From positions 1 through 10,753 of the forward strand of contig JBQTIP010000047.1 of NCBI GenBank assembly GCA_052388025.1: a stretch of 10,753 nt of DNA. Direction: 5' to 3'. The stretch is from JBQTIP01 sp052388025 (GTDB taxonomy: Bacteria > Actinomycetota > UBA4738 > HRBIN12). The notes beneath the pieces were generated by a model. It was given only the letters and a program-made list of their open reading frames with translations, did no database searches and was not told where the DNA came from. Numbering within the stretch: position 1 is the stretch's first letter; every line of letters starts with the position of its first letter. This document shows, one piece after another, positions 1-8,000 of the stretch. The position numbers were made by a program, and so were the translations under genes.

Positions 1-348
1 TGGAGGTGGCGGGAATCGAACCCGCGTCCCCGGGCGACCTCCTGGGTCTTCTACGGGCGTAGCCTGCGGTTAGGTCTCGCCTCGAGGCTCCCACAGGCGG
101 AGGACCCCTCGGCCAGCCCGGCTTCGGTGTCCGACGGCGGCCGCCGGACGGAGCCGCCTCCGTGAGCCTGCTCACGACGCCCGGCCCCCGATCGCAGGCG
201 GATCGGGGCGGACGGCTGCCTAGCTAACTAGGCAGCGAGCGCGTAGTTATCGGCGCTTGTGTTGATCCCGGCTTTTAACGAGGCATCCGGGGACCTCGGC
301 CCGCTTCCCCCAGACGGTATCCGTCCAGGTCGAAGCCAGTGCACCCCC
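1..348 (-). ncRNA. ssrA: Transfer-messenger RNA (tmRNA), 3' end at the window edge
   Basis: tmRNA acts as both tRNA-Ala and mRNA to free stalled ribosomes and tag the unfinished protein for proteolysis, working with SmpB (encoded just upstream). The 5' end GGGGGTG (348 down to 342) pairs with CACCTCC (8 down to 2) to form the acceptor stem, including one G-U pair, and position 1 is the discriminator A. The T arm is GCGGG/CCCGC around a TTCGATT loop (9-25). Near the 5' end, CGGG/CCCG and CGAGG/CCTCG interleave as pseudoknot PK1, about 10 nt before the tag reading frame. The tag stop codon lies in a perfect stem, CTGCCTAG/CTAGGCAG (216-235). The CCA tail is not inside the window; it is either encoded just beyond position 1 or added after transcription. 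The 348-nt length is normal for one-piece tmRNA. Confidence 0.96.
228..269 (-). other. tmRNA proteolysis-tag reading frame (probable tag GINTSADNYALAA)
   Basis: The internal tmRNA frame reads GGG ATC AAC ACA AGC GCC GAT AAC TAC GCG CTC GCT GCC TAG and ends in the classical YALAA degron seen by ClpXP-type proteases. I place the resume codon at GGG (267-269) for two reasons. It lies about 10 nt after PK1, close to the E. coli spacing, and it has an A four bases before it (AGCC), matching the conserved A86 context. A shorter tag starting at GCC (252-254, ADNYALAA) also has A at that position and cannot be excluded. The C-terminal residues and the TAG stop are certain; the first residue is an inference. 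Confidence 0.8.
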
Positions 349-367
349 ATATGAAGTTGTCACCGCA

Positions 368-398
368 AGTATACGGCGGCCCGCCGACAGGCCTTGAA
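368..398 (-). promoter_or_regulatory. Candidate ssrA promoter between smpB and tmRNA
   Basis: On the minus strand a near-perfect -10 box TATACT (368-373) lies 19 bases after TTCAAG (393-398), a weak -35. The -10 is 19 bases before the mature tmRNA 5' end at 348. Transcription would therefore start near 361 and leave a short leader for RNase P to remove, as is usual for tmRNA. The spacer is 2 bases longer than optimal. tmRNA could also be co-transcribed with smpB, whose stop codon is at 408. Confidence 0.45.
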
Positions 399-407
399 CG
401 CCGGCAA

Positions 408-878
408 CTACCGCCGGCGACCGGCAGCGCGCTCCATCTCGCGCTGGGCCTCTCGCTCTGCGATCGCGCGCCGCTTCTCGAACTGGCGCTTCCCCCGTCC
501 CAGGCCGAGCTCCACCTTCGCGAGGCCGTGCGAGAAGTACAGGCGCATCGGGACGAGCGCGAGCCCCCGCTCGGCGGTCTTCCCGATCAGCCGCTCGATC
601 TCGGCCCGGTGGAGCAGCAGCTTCCGGGTCCGCTTCGGATCGTAGCCGCGCTTCTCCCCCTGCGCGTATGGGGGGATGTGCATGTTCTCGAGCCACACCT
701 CGCCGTCGCGGACCCGCGCGAACGCCTCGGTGAGCGACGCGTGGCCGCCGCGGAGCGATTTCACCTCTGAGCCGGTCAGCGCGATGCCGGCCTCGAATCG
801 CTCGACGATCTCGTAGTCGTGGCGCGCCCGGCGGTTCGACGCGACGGTTCGCTGTCCGGCGTCGGGGCGCGGGCTCAC
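408..878 (-). CDS. smpB: SsrA-binding protein SmpB
   Basis: This cytoplasmic RNA-binding protein carries alanyl-tmRNA to stalled ribosomes; its C-terminal tail sits in the empty mRNA channel. The 156-residue product has the family blocks in order: NRRARHDY (15-22), TGSEVKSLR (35-43, start of the oligonucleotide-binding barrel), NMHI (65-68), RTRKLLLH (83-90), GLALVP (105-110), and a basic helical tail from about 129 ending in RRR. I chose GTG at 876-878 because it gives a normal family length and starts 10 bases after the ftsX stop. An upstream start at 947 would add 23 residues overlapping ftsX that do not resemble SmpB. No strong Shine-Dalgarno sequence is visible, so translation may be coupled to ftsX. 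Its RNA partner, ssrA, follows immediately. Confidence 0.96.
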   Translation of the reverse strand: MSPRPDAGQRTVASNRRARHDYEIVERFEAGIALTGSEVKSLRGGHASLTEAFARVRDGEVWLENMHIPPYAQGEKRGYDPKRTRKLLLHRAEIERLIGKTAERGLALVPMRLYFSHGLAKVELGLGRGKRQFEKRRAIAEREAQREMERAAGRRR

Positions 879-888
879 GGCCGCCGGC

Positions 889-1812
889 CTAGACGTCGAG
901 GAAGCGGCGCATCCCAACGAAGCCGGCGATGAGCGCGACGAGCGCACCCACCCCGAGCAGCCAGGGGACCGTCGCGAGCACGTCGCTGTTGTGGATAAGC
1001 GGGAAGAACCCGATCTCGTTCCGGAGCCGGTCGATGAACACGACCTTTCCGATGTACAGGGCGAGGATGGCGGCCCCCGCGGCGATCAGCGACTCCACCA
1101 GGCCCTCGACCAGGAACGGGATGCGGATGCGCCAGTTCGTCGCGCCGACAAGCTTCATGATCCCGATCTCCTTGCGACGGGCGAACAGACCCATGCGGAC
1201 CGTGTTCGCGATGAGCGCCGCGGCGGAGCCGAGCATCACGACCGCGATCGCCCCCACGCCGATCGAAAGGACCCGCACGACCGCGAAGAGCTTGTCGAGG
1301 ATCTGCCGCTGGTCCACCACGCTGCGGATGCCGGGCTGGGCGCACTCGAGCGCGCCTTCCGCGTTCTCCACACAGCCGAGTACGGCCGCGACCTCCTGGA
1401 ACTGCTCGGGGTCGTCCATCTTCACCCGGAGCGAGGCCGGCAGCGGGTTCTTGGCGGGATCGCATGACGTGTTGTCGACCAGCGCGGACTGGTTCGCGAA
1501 GATCTCCTTGAACCGGGCGCAGGCATCCTCCTTGGTCTCGTAGCGCACGTCGCCAACGGCCGGCAACGATTCCAGCTGCTCCGTCAGCAGCCCGACGGTC
1601 GAGGGGTTCACCGGGTCGGTCAGGTAGACCGCAACCTCGACGTTGGCGGTGGTGGCGTCGATGATCAGGCCGATCTCCCGCCCGATCAGCAGCGCCATCC
1701 CGAACAGGAACAGCGCGATGAACGCCGTCGAGATCGCCGCGAACGCCACCAGCCCGTTGCGCTTGAGCCCGGAGATCGTCTCCCGGAAGAAGAAGTCCCA
1801 GCGCTTGGCCAT
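889..1812 (-). CDS. ftsX: Cell-division ABC transporter permease-like protein FtsX
   Basis: FtsX is the membrane half of FtsEX. The complex does not transport a substrate but passes ATP-driven conformational change to extracellular peptidoglycan hydrolases at the septum. The 307-residue protein has one N-terminal membrane helix (about 22-45), an extracellular domain (about 50-170), then three helices (about 178-202, 232-256 and 283-303). The family signature ANTVRMGLFARRKEIGIMK (202-220), followed by LVGATN, is intact. Four cysteines (98, 117, 147, 157) lie in the extracellular domain and could form disulfides. The ATG overlaps the ftsE TGA by one base (TGATG), so the two are translationally coupled. 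The last codon precedes smpB by 10 bases. No hydrolase gene of the EnvC, RipC or PcsB kind is in the window. Confidence 0.96.
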   Translation of the reverse strand: MAKRWDFFFRETISGLKRNGLVAFAAISTAFIALFLFGMALLIGREIGLIIDATTANVEVAVYLTDPVNPSTVGLLTEQLESLPAVGDVRYETKEDACARFKEIFANQSALVDNTSCDPAKNPLPASLRVKMDDPEQFQEVAAVLGCVENAEGALECAQPGIRSVVDQRQILDKLFAVVRVLSIGVGAIAVVMLGSAAALIANTVRMGLFARRKEIGIMKLVGATNWRIRIPFLVEGLVESLIAAGAAILALYIGKVVFIDRLRNEIGFFPLIHNSDVLATVPWLLGVGALVALIAGFVGMRRFLDV

Positions 1813-2492
1813 CAGCTGTAGACGCCGCGAACCTGGTCGCGGACGACCTTACCCGAGTCGAGCTCGATGACCCGGCGGCGCATCGCGTCGACGATCGCCT
1901 GGTCGTGCGTGGCCATGACTACGGTCGTACCGATCCGGTTCACCCGATCGAGCAGCCGCATGATGTCGACGGAGGTCGAGGGGTCGAGGTTCCCGGTGGG
2001 CTCGTCGGCCAGCAGCACGAGCGGCCTGTTCACGCACGCGCGCGCGATCGACACGCGCTGCTGCTCGCCGCCCGAAAGCTCGTCGGGGTAGCTGTTCAGC
2101 TTGTCGCCGAGCGCGACCAGCTCGAGGATCTCGGGGACCCGCTGGTCGACTATGTGCTTGGGCTTGCCGATGACCTCGAGCGCGAAGGCCACGTTCTCGA
2201 AGACGGTCTTGTCGGACAGGAGCTTGAAGTCCTGGAACACCGTGCCGATGTTCCGGCGCAGGTAGGGGATCTTCCACGGGGAGAGCTTGTCGAGGTTCTT
2301 CCCCGCGACGAAGATCGCGCCCTTCGTCGCCTCCTCCTCCTTGAGGAGCAGGCGGACGCACGTGGACTTGCCGGAGCCCGACGGACCGACGATGAAGACG
2401 AACTCGCCCTTTTCGATGTCCACGCTCACGTCGTCCAGCGCGGTGACCGAGTTCTTCTTGTAGATCTTCGTGACGTGCTGAAGACTGATCAT
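1812..2492 (-). CDS. ftsE: Cell-division ATP-binding protein FtsE
   Basis: FtsE is the cytoplasmic ATPase of FtsEX. From the ATG at 2490-2492 it has 226 residues with every ABC motif: Walker A GPSGSGKST (36-44), Q-loop glutamine 87 in VFQDF, signature LSGGEQQ (139-145), Walker B VLLADEP (159-165) and H-loop histidine 196 in ATHD. The sequence is FtsE rather than a general ABC ATPase: DFKLLSDKTVFENVAFALEV and the C-terminal RDQVRGVYS are typical of actinobacterial members. A GTG at 2538-2540 would add 16 residues of no family resemblance and run almost to the divergent gene, so the ATG is preferred. There is no clear Shine-Dalgarno sequence. It is first in the ftsE-ftsX-smpB operon. Confidence 0.96.
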   Translation of the reverse strand: MISLQHVTKIYKKNSVTALDDVSVDIEKGEFVFIVGPSGSGKSTCVRLLLKEEEATKGAIFVAGKNLDKLSPWKIPYLRRNIGTVFQDFKLLSDKTVFENVAFALEVIGKPKHIVDQRVPEILELVALGDKLNSYPDELSGGEQQRVSIARACVNRPLVLLADEPTGNLDPSTSVDIMRLLDRVNRIGTTVVMATHDQAIVDAMRRRVIELDSGKVVRDQVRGVYS

Positions 2493-2545
2493 GTCCCAGT
2501 GAGAGGTCGAGGGGGGATGCGGGGCGAGTCTAACAGACACCCCCG
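2493..2545. promoter_or_regulatory. Short divergent intergenic region between ftsE and the YfhO-like gene
   Basis: Only 53 bases separate the two divergent starts, so both promoters must lie here or reach into coding sequence. The only -10-like boxes seen are TAGACT on the minus strand and TCTAAC on the plus strand. They are two readings of the small inverted repeat GTCT-AAC-AGAC near 2528-2538. No convincing -35 box or Shine-Dalgarno sequence accompanies either. If these boxes are used, the plus-strand transcript would begin close to its ATG and be leaderless or nearly so. Confidence 0.3.
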
Positions 2546-5014
2546 ATGAACGGAATCACGTTTGCACTACCCTGGCTCGCCATGAAGGCCGTCGCCGCCC
2601 GGGACGAGTCGCAACCGGGAGCCGAACCCCCAGAGGCGACCCGCTCCAGGGCGCGCCGGGCAGCTGCGGCGCTCGCCGGTCCGCTTCTCATCGTCTCGTG
2701 CGTCGTTATCGCGATGCGCGGGTTCGTGTTCTCGAACCTGCTCACGAACCAGCATCCCGACATCTTGGCATTCTGGCTCCCCCGTTCCTGCTTCCTGGGG
2801 CGGAGCCTCGCCGCCGGCCACGTCCCCCTGTGGAACCCGTTCGAGATGGCGGGAACCCCGTTCGCGGCGGACCCGCAATCGGGCTGGCTGTACCTGCCCT
2901 CGATGCTCGCGTCCTGGCTCCTCCCGTGCGGGACGGGGCTCCGCGCGTTCATCGTGCTGCAGCCGGTCGTAGCCGGGCTCGGCCTCTACTGGTTCCTGCG
3001 GATGGAGCGCCTGCACCGCGCGGCCGCGACGGCAGGCGGGCTGTCGCTCGCGCTCATCATCGCGGCATCCGTCGTGGGGATCTCGCTCCCGTTCGCGGGA
3101 ACGCTCGCCTGGACGACGCTCGCGCTGGTCGGCGCGTCCGGTTCCATGCGCGCCGGGCGTCTCTCGCGGCGGCTGCTTTGGACGGCGCTCGCGGCCCTCG
3201 CGTGGGGCCAGGTAGCGAATGCGCACATGAGCCACGGCTTGGTGATGTGCACGGGCTTGGTCACGGCCTACATCGCGGCTCGCTCGGTCCGGGACGTTCG
3301 GGCCGGGACGACGACCCCGATGCGGGCGGCGGCCGTGGGGCTGGGCTTCCTGGCGATCCTTCCCCTCGCGAACCTCGCGACGCTCGTTCCGCGGTTCGCC
3401 CTGATCGCGCGGTCGAGCCTCCGCGGCGGGTACCTATCGCTCGGCGGCACGCTGCCCGCGGCGGCGAGCGTCGGCGATCGGCCGCTCGACGCAAACGGTG
3501 TGTTTAGCGCTTGGCCGCTGGCGCTGGGAAGCACGCCGGGCGCCTACGTGGGCGCCGCCATCCTGCTCGCGGCGTTCGCCGCGATGCGCGACCGCGGGCG
3601 CCGGTGGCTCATCGCAGCGTTCGCCGTAACGGGGCTCGTCGCCTACCTCCTGACTCTGAACATGCTGGTCGAGGCAGCGTGGTTCCGGAACCTCGTGCTG
3701 CGGCTCCCCTTCGGCGACGTCTACCTCCACAATCCCGGCCGCCTTCGGTACCTCGCGTTGCTCGTCGTGCCCGCCCTCGGGGCCGTCGGCATCCACAGCT
3801 TCATCGAGCGGCCACCGCGCCTGCCCGAGGCGCTCCGGTGGCTTGGGCTCGGCGCCGCGGCATTCCTCCTCCTGCCGCTCCTGCTCGGCGCGCACCCGAG
3901 TCGGTTCGTCCTGCTGGCGGTCGGCGTCGCCGCGACGGCGCCGGTCTTCGTGGCGCTTGCCCGGCGGCGCCGGTGGGCCGCCGTCGCCCTGCCGGCGGTC
4001 CTCGCGGTCGACCTTCTAGCTGGAGCGCTCTGGTCCTCCGCCTATCAGGGTGGAACCGTCTATCTCGGCCTGGAGGGCACGGGTCATCCGAACCTGATCC
4101 CAGGCCCTCTCCGATGGCCCGAGGTCTCGGTCGATCGCTACCTCAGCCCGGGCCCAATCGCGCGATACCTCCAGGAGGAAGCCGAGGACGGCCGCTACCT
4201 GACGTGGATCCCGCCGGCCGCCTACTTCGTGAAGGGATATCTCTTCACGCAGGGGGAAGGCGATTGGCCCGCGCTGGAGATGGGACGCGGGATCCTGTTC
4301 CGGATCCACGACGCCCTGGGGTACTCCCCGATCCAGCTTCCGGGGTACTGGTCTTTCATCCGGGCGACGAACAGGCTCCCCGTCTTCTACAACGCCTCCG
4401 TGATCCAGCGTCCCTCGACCGAGGACGTGCCGCTCCTCGGCATCCGCTTCCTCATCGCGCCCGAGTCGATCGCGCCCCCGTTGACGGGGACGCCGGTCGC
4501 CTCCGAGCGCGGCTACGTCCTCTACGAGATGGACGGGTGGCAGTCCAGGGCATCGGTCGTCGCGAGCTGGACCGCCGTCGATGGTCCCACGGCCGCGCTC
4601 GAGGTGGTCCTCGCGCGCGGGTTCGATCCGGCCGTGCGGGCGATCGTCGAGCGGGACCCCGGCATCGTGCAGAGGCCCGATGCCACCGTGGGAACGGCCG
4701 TCTACCGCGAGTCGGAACCTGAGAGGGTCTTCATCTCCGTCCGGGCCAACGCGCCTTCGATCGTCGTCGTGCGGAACGCCTGGGACGAGGGCTGGACCGC
4801 GACGGTGGACGGGCGAGCGGCCCCCGTGCTGCAAGCCGACTCGTTCCTGCAGGCGGTCGCCGTCCCGGCAGGTGCCCACGAGGTGCGAATTACCTATCGC
4901 GACCCCAGCCTCGCGCGAGGCCTGCTCGCGTCCGCACTAGTATGGTTCATACTAGCTGGCGCGGCGGTCGCGGCCCTTGTTCGGGAACGGCGAGGGCGCG
5001 GGCCGGCCGGCTAG
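2546..5014 (+). CDS. YfhO-family polytopic membrane protein (GT-C-like glycosyltransferase candidate)
   Basis: Members of this family are large multi-pass proteins; characterised Firmicute YfhO proteins take part in decorating lipoteichoic acid with sugars at the outer membrane face. The 822-residue product shows the family layout. A first membrane helix (about 44-62) is followed by a loop with an acidic residue (HPDILAFW, Asp72) as in GT-C enzymes, then the hallmark VPLWNPFEMAGTPFAADPQS (93-112). Roughly a dozen further helices run to about 496. An extracytoplasmic domain (about 500-785) ends with the typical NAWDEGWTATVDG and VAVPAGAHEVRITY blocks, and a last helix (about 791-812) leads to a basic tail. 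The start could also be the ATG at 2582 (13 codons in); neither has a Shine-Dalgarno sequence. It converges with the FecR/Ig gene and shares its stop site. The substrate cannot be read from the sequence. Confidence 0.85.
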   Translation: MNGITFALPWLAMKAVAARDESQPGAEPPEATRSRARRAAAALAGPLLIVSCVVIAMRGFVFSNLLTNQHPDILAFWLPRSCFLGRSLAAGHVPLWNPFEMAGTPFAADPQSGWLYLPSMLASWLLPCGTGLRAFIVLQPVVAGLGLYWFLRMERLHRAAATAGGLSLALIIAASVVGISLPFAGTLAWTTLALVGASGSMRAGRLSRRLLWTALAALAWGQVANAHMSHGLVMCTGLVTAYIAARSVRDVRAGTTTPMRAAAVGLGFLAILPLANLATLVPRFALIARSSLRGGYLSLGGTLPAAASVGDRPLDANGVFSAWPLALGSTPGAYVGAAILLAAFAAMRDRGRRWLIAAFAVTGLVAYLLTLNMLVEAAWFRNLVLRLPFGDVYLHNPGRLRYLALLVVPALGAVGIHSFIERPPRLPEALRWLGLGAAAFLLLPLLLGAHPSRFVLLAVGVAATAPVFVALARRRRWAAVALPAVLAVDLLAGALWSSAYQGGTVYLGLEGTGHPNLIPGPLRWPEVSVDRYLSPGPIARYLQEEAEDGRYLTWIPPAAYFVKGYLFTQGEGDWPALEMGRGILFRIHDALGYSPIQLPGYWSFIRATNRLPVFYNASVIQRPSTEDVPLLGIRFLIAPESIAPPLTGTPVASERGYVLYEMDGWQSRASVVASWTAVDGPTAALEVVLARGFDPAVRAIVERDPGIVQRPDATVGTAVYRESEPERVFISVRANAPSIVVVRNAWDEGWTATVDGRAAPVLQADSFLQAVAVPAGAHEVRITYRDPSLARGLLASALVWFILAGAAVAALVRERRGRGPAG
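4937..4955. repeat. Perfect AT-rich inverted repeat inside the YfhO-like gene
   Basis: CTAGTATG (4937-4944) and CATACTAG (4948-4955) are exact inverse complements separated by only GTT. The repeat lies in the last membrane helix of the YfhO-like protein (residues 798-803), about 60 bases before the stop. It is written with CTA, GTA, ATA and CTA, all A-ending codons that are otherwise scarce in this GC-rich gene. A stem this AT-rich and exact could be a DNA-binding site or an RNA hairpin. There is no U-run after it, so it is not a textbook terminator. Confidence 0.75.
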
Positions 5015-8000
5015 CGCCGGCGCCGTCGTTGGAGCGACGGAAGCGCCAGGAACGGCGCGCCGAGCCCGATCGCCTCTAGATCCCCCGCCTCTCCGGTGGT
5101 CTCGACCGCACCGACGCCACCGTCCGGCGTGTCGATCGTCCAAGAGTGGGTCGCCGGAGTCGGGTCGACGTTCCCGGCCACGTCGATCGCCTCGACGTGG
5201 AACGTGTGCGGCCCGTCCTCGAGCTGGATGAAGACCTTCGGCGACTCGCAGTGCGGGAAGCTCACCTGGTCTCTGCCGCACTTGAACGTGGAGCCGCTCT
5301 CAGAGGACACGAACTGGAACGTCGCCGACGACGAGCTCGACGGATCCTCCGGCGCCGACGTGATCGTGGTCTGGGGGGCCGACGAGTCGATCGTCACCGT
5401 GAGCGCGCCGGACGGCGCCGACCGCGTGCCGTCGGAGCTGATCGCCGTCGCGGTGATCGAGTGCACGCCGTCGCCGAGCTCGGCACTAATGAGCTCCCAC
5501 TTGCCCGAGGACCCCGCCGTGGTCGTGCCCAGAACCGATCCGCCGCTCGAGACCTCAACGGTGACGGCGGGAGCCGCCGTGCCGGTGAAGGTCGGCGTCG
5601 AGTCGGCCGTGATGTCGTCGGTCTTGGAGGCCCCGGTGTCGCTCTTTTGGTCCAGGTCCGGCGTTGAAGGCGAGTCCGGCGGGGGCGGCGAGACCTCTTT
5701 GTAAGTGATGCTCGACGTCGAACAGCCTGAGCTGGTCCCGGCCGCGTCCGTGGCCGTGGCGTAGAACGTCGTCGTGCTGTTGTCGGGCACACTCACCCCG
5801 AGGCCGGGAGAGGCGAAGGCGGCGGCCGAGCCCGTGGCGACCGGCGATCCGGAGCACGACCCGTCGGGGAAGAGCACGACCGTGGAACCGGCCTCCGCGG
5901 AGCCCTTGATCAGCGGCTCGTTGTTGTTGCCGCCGGACTGGGGGCTCGTGCCGGTGAAGGTCGGCTTCGAGGGCGCCACCGTGTCGACCGTGAACGTCCG
6001 GGATGCGGGAGTCGGGTCGGTGTTGCCGGCGGGGTCGGTCGCCCGGACCTCGAACGTGTGATCGCCCTGGCGGAGCCCTGTGTAAGACTGGCCGCTCGCG
6101 GGGCACGAAGCGAAGGCGGCGCCGTCCAGGCTGCAGTCGAACGTCGAGCCCTCCTCACTCGACGCGTAGGTGAACGTGACCGAGCTGGTGTTGACCAGCC
6201 CGCCCGGCCCGCCGGTGATCGTCGTCTCGGGCGGCGTCGTGTCGGGCGGCTCGATGGTCCACTCGAACGTCGCTGCCCCGGACCGGTTCCCGGCGGCGTC
6301 CACGGCCTCGACGGCGAAGACGTGGTCGCCAAAGAGCAGGCCGTCGTAGGCCGTGGGCGAGCTGCACGTCGCGAGGCTCGAGCCGTCCAGCGAGCACTCG
6401 AACTGCACGGGTGTCCCGGTGTCGCCGGTGAGCTCGAACGTGAACGTCGCAGACGTCTCGACCGTCGGGTCGTCCGGGTGGGTCAGGATCAGCGGCGCCG
6501 CGGGCGCGATCGTGTCGACCGTGAACGCCGCAGAGGCCGGCGTCGGGTCGGTGTTGTCGTCGGGATCGGTCGCCCGGACCTCGAAGGTGTGGTCGCCCTG
6601 GCCGAGCCCGTCGAAGGAGATTCCGGTCGCGGGGCAGGAGGCGAACGGCGCCGCATCGAGGCGGCACTCGAACGTGGAGTCGGGCGTGCTCGAGGAGTAC
6701 GTGAACGCTACGCTGTCGACCGCGATCACGCCGGAGGGCCCGGATTCGATCGTCGTCTCAGGCGGCGTGCCGGCGCCCTCGATCGTCCACTGCAGCCCGA
6801 CAGACCCCGAGCGGTTCCCCGCGTCGTCGACGGCCTCGACCTCGAAGGAATGGAGGCCGTTCGGCAACCCGAAGTAGGTCTGGGGCGACGAGCACAGCTC
6901 GAGGCTCCCGGCGTCGATCGCGCACTCGAAATGCACGGACGTCCCCGCGTCGGGGCCGCCGGGTTCGAACGTGAACGTAGCCGTGGTCGCGGTGGTCGGG
7001 TCGCCCGGGCTCGAGGTGATCACCGGCGGCGCGGGGTCGATCGTGTCGACGGTGAAGGCTGCGGCGGCAGGCGTCGGGTCGGGGTTGCCGGCGGGATCGA
7101 TCGCCCGCACGTCGAACGAGTGCGGGCCCTCGGCCAGGGCCGTGTAACCCTGAGGGGACGAGCAGGGCGTGAAGAGGGCACCGTCGAGCGCGCACTCGAA
7201 GGTCGAGCCGGCCTCCGAGGACGTGAACGAGAAGGTCGCGTCGGCCGAGCTAACCGCGCCCGTCGGACCGTCGGTGATCGTCGTCTCGGGAGCCGACGTG
7301 TCGGGGATCGCTACGGTCCAGTCGAAGCCCGCCGCGCCGGAGCGGTTCCCGGCGTCGTCCACTGCCTCGACACGGAACGAGTGAGGTCCCTCGGCGAGCC
7401 CTTCGTAGGTTGCCGGCGACGAGCACGACACGACCGTGCCTCCGTCTAGGGAGCACTCGAAGTGCACCGGCGTCCCGGGGTCGGCGCCGGACTCGAACGC
7501 GAACGTCGCGCTCGTCTCCGGCGACGGGTCGGAGGGGTGCGAGGTGATCGTCGGCGTCGCCGGCGCGATGGTGTCGACCGTGAAGCTCCGGCCGGCCGGG
7601 CTGGGATCGGCCGCCCCGTCGAACCTGGCCCTTACCGTGAAGGTGTGGTCCCCCTCGGCGAGGCCGCCGTAGGTCTGCGGCGACGAGCAGCTCTCGAAGC
7701 GGCCGCTGTCGAGCGCGCACTCGAACGTCGATCCCGCCACCGAAGAGCTGAACCGGAACGTGGCCGTCGAGGCCGCGATCACGCCCGAAGGCCCCTCGGT
7801 GATGTGGGTGTTGGGCGGTTCGCCCGAGGGCGGAGGCGGCGGCGGCGTTGTGGGCGGGACCGTTGGGGGTGTGTCCGGCGGCGTCGTAGCCGGCGGCGTC
7901 GGCGGCGTCGGGATCGGCGTCGGCTGGGGGGTCTCGCCCTCGCCGGGGGTCTCCCCTTCGCCCGGCTGCTCGCCGTCGCCTTCGTCGATCGGCGCGCAGC

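Noticed and set aside
879..947. Longer smpB start giving 23 extra N-terminal residues.
   Set aside because: The extension overlaps ftsX, is low-complexity Ser/Arg/Ala and lacks family resemblance; the GTG at 876-878 gives the normal length.
3511..4722. 403-residue plus-strand frame inside the YfhO-like gene.
   Set aside because: It is an alternative frame of a gene with clear family motifs; the composition is Arg/Pro-rich and not protein-like.
7822..7990. Pro/Thr/Gly/Glu-rich short-period sequence taken as a possible DNA repeat array or CRISPR.
   Set aside because: It encodes the flexible spacer of the FecR/Ig protein in the correct frame; there are no regular repeats and spacers.
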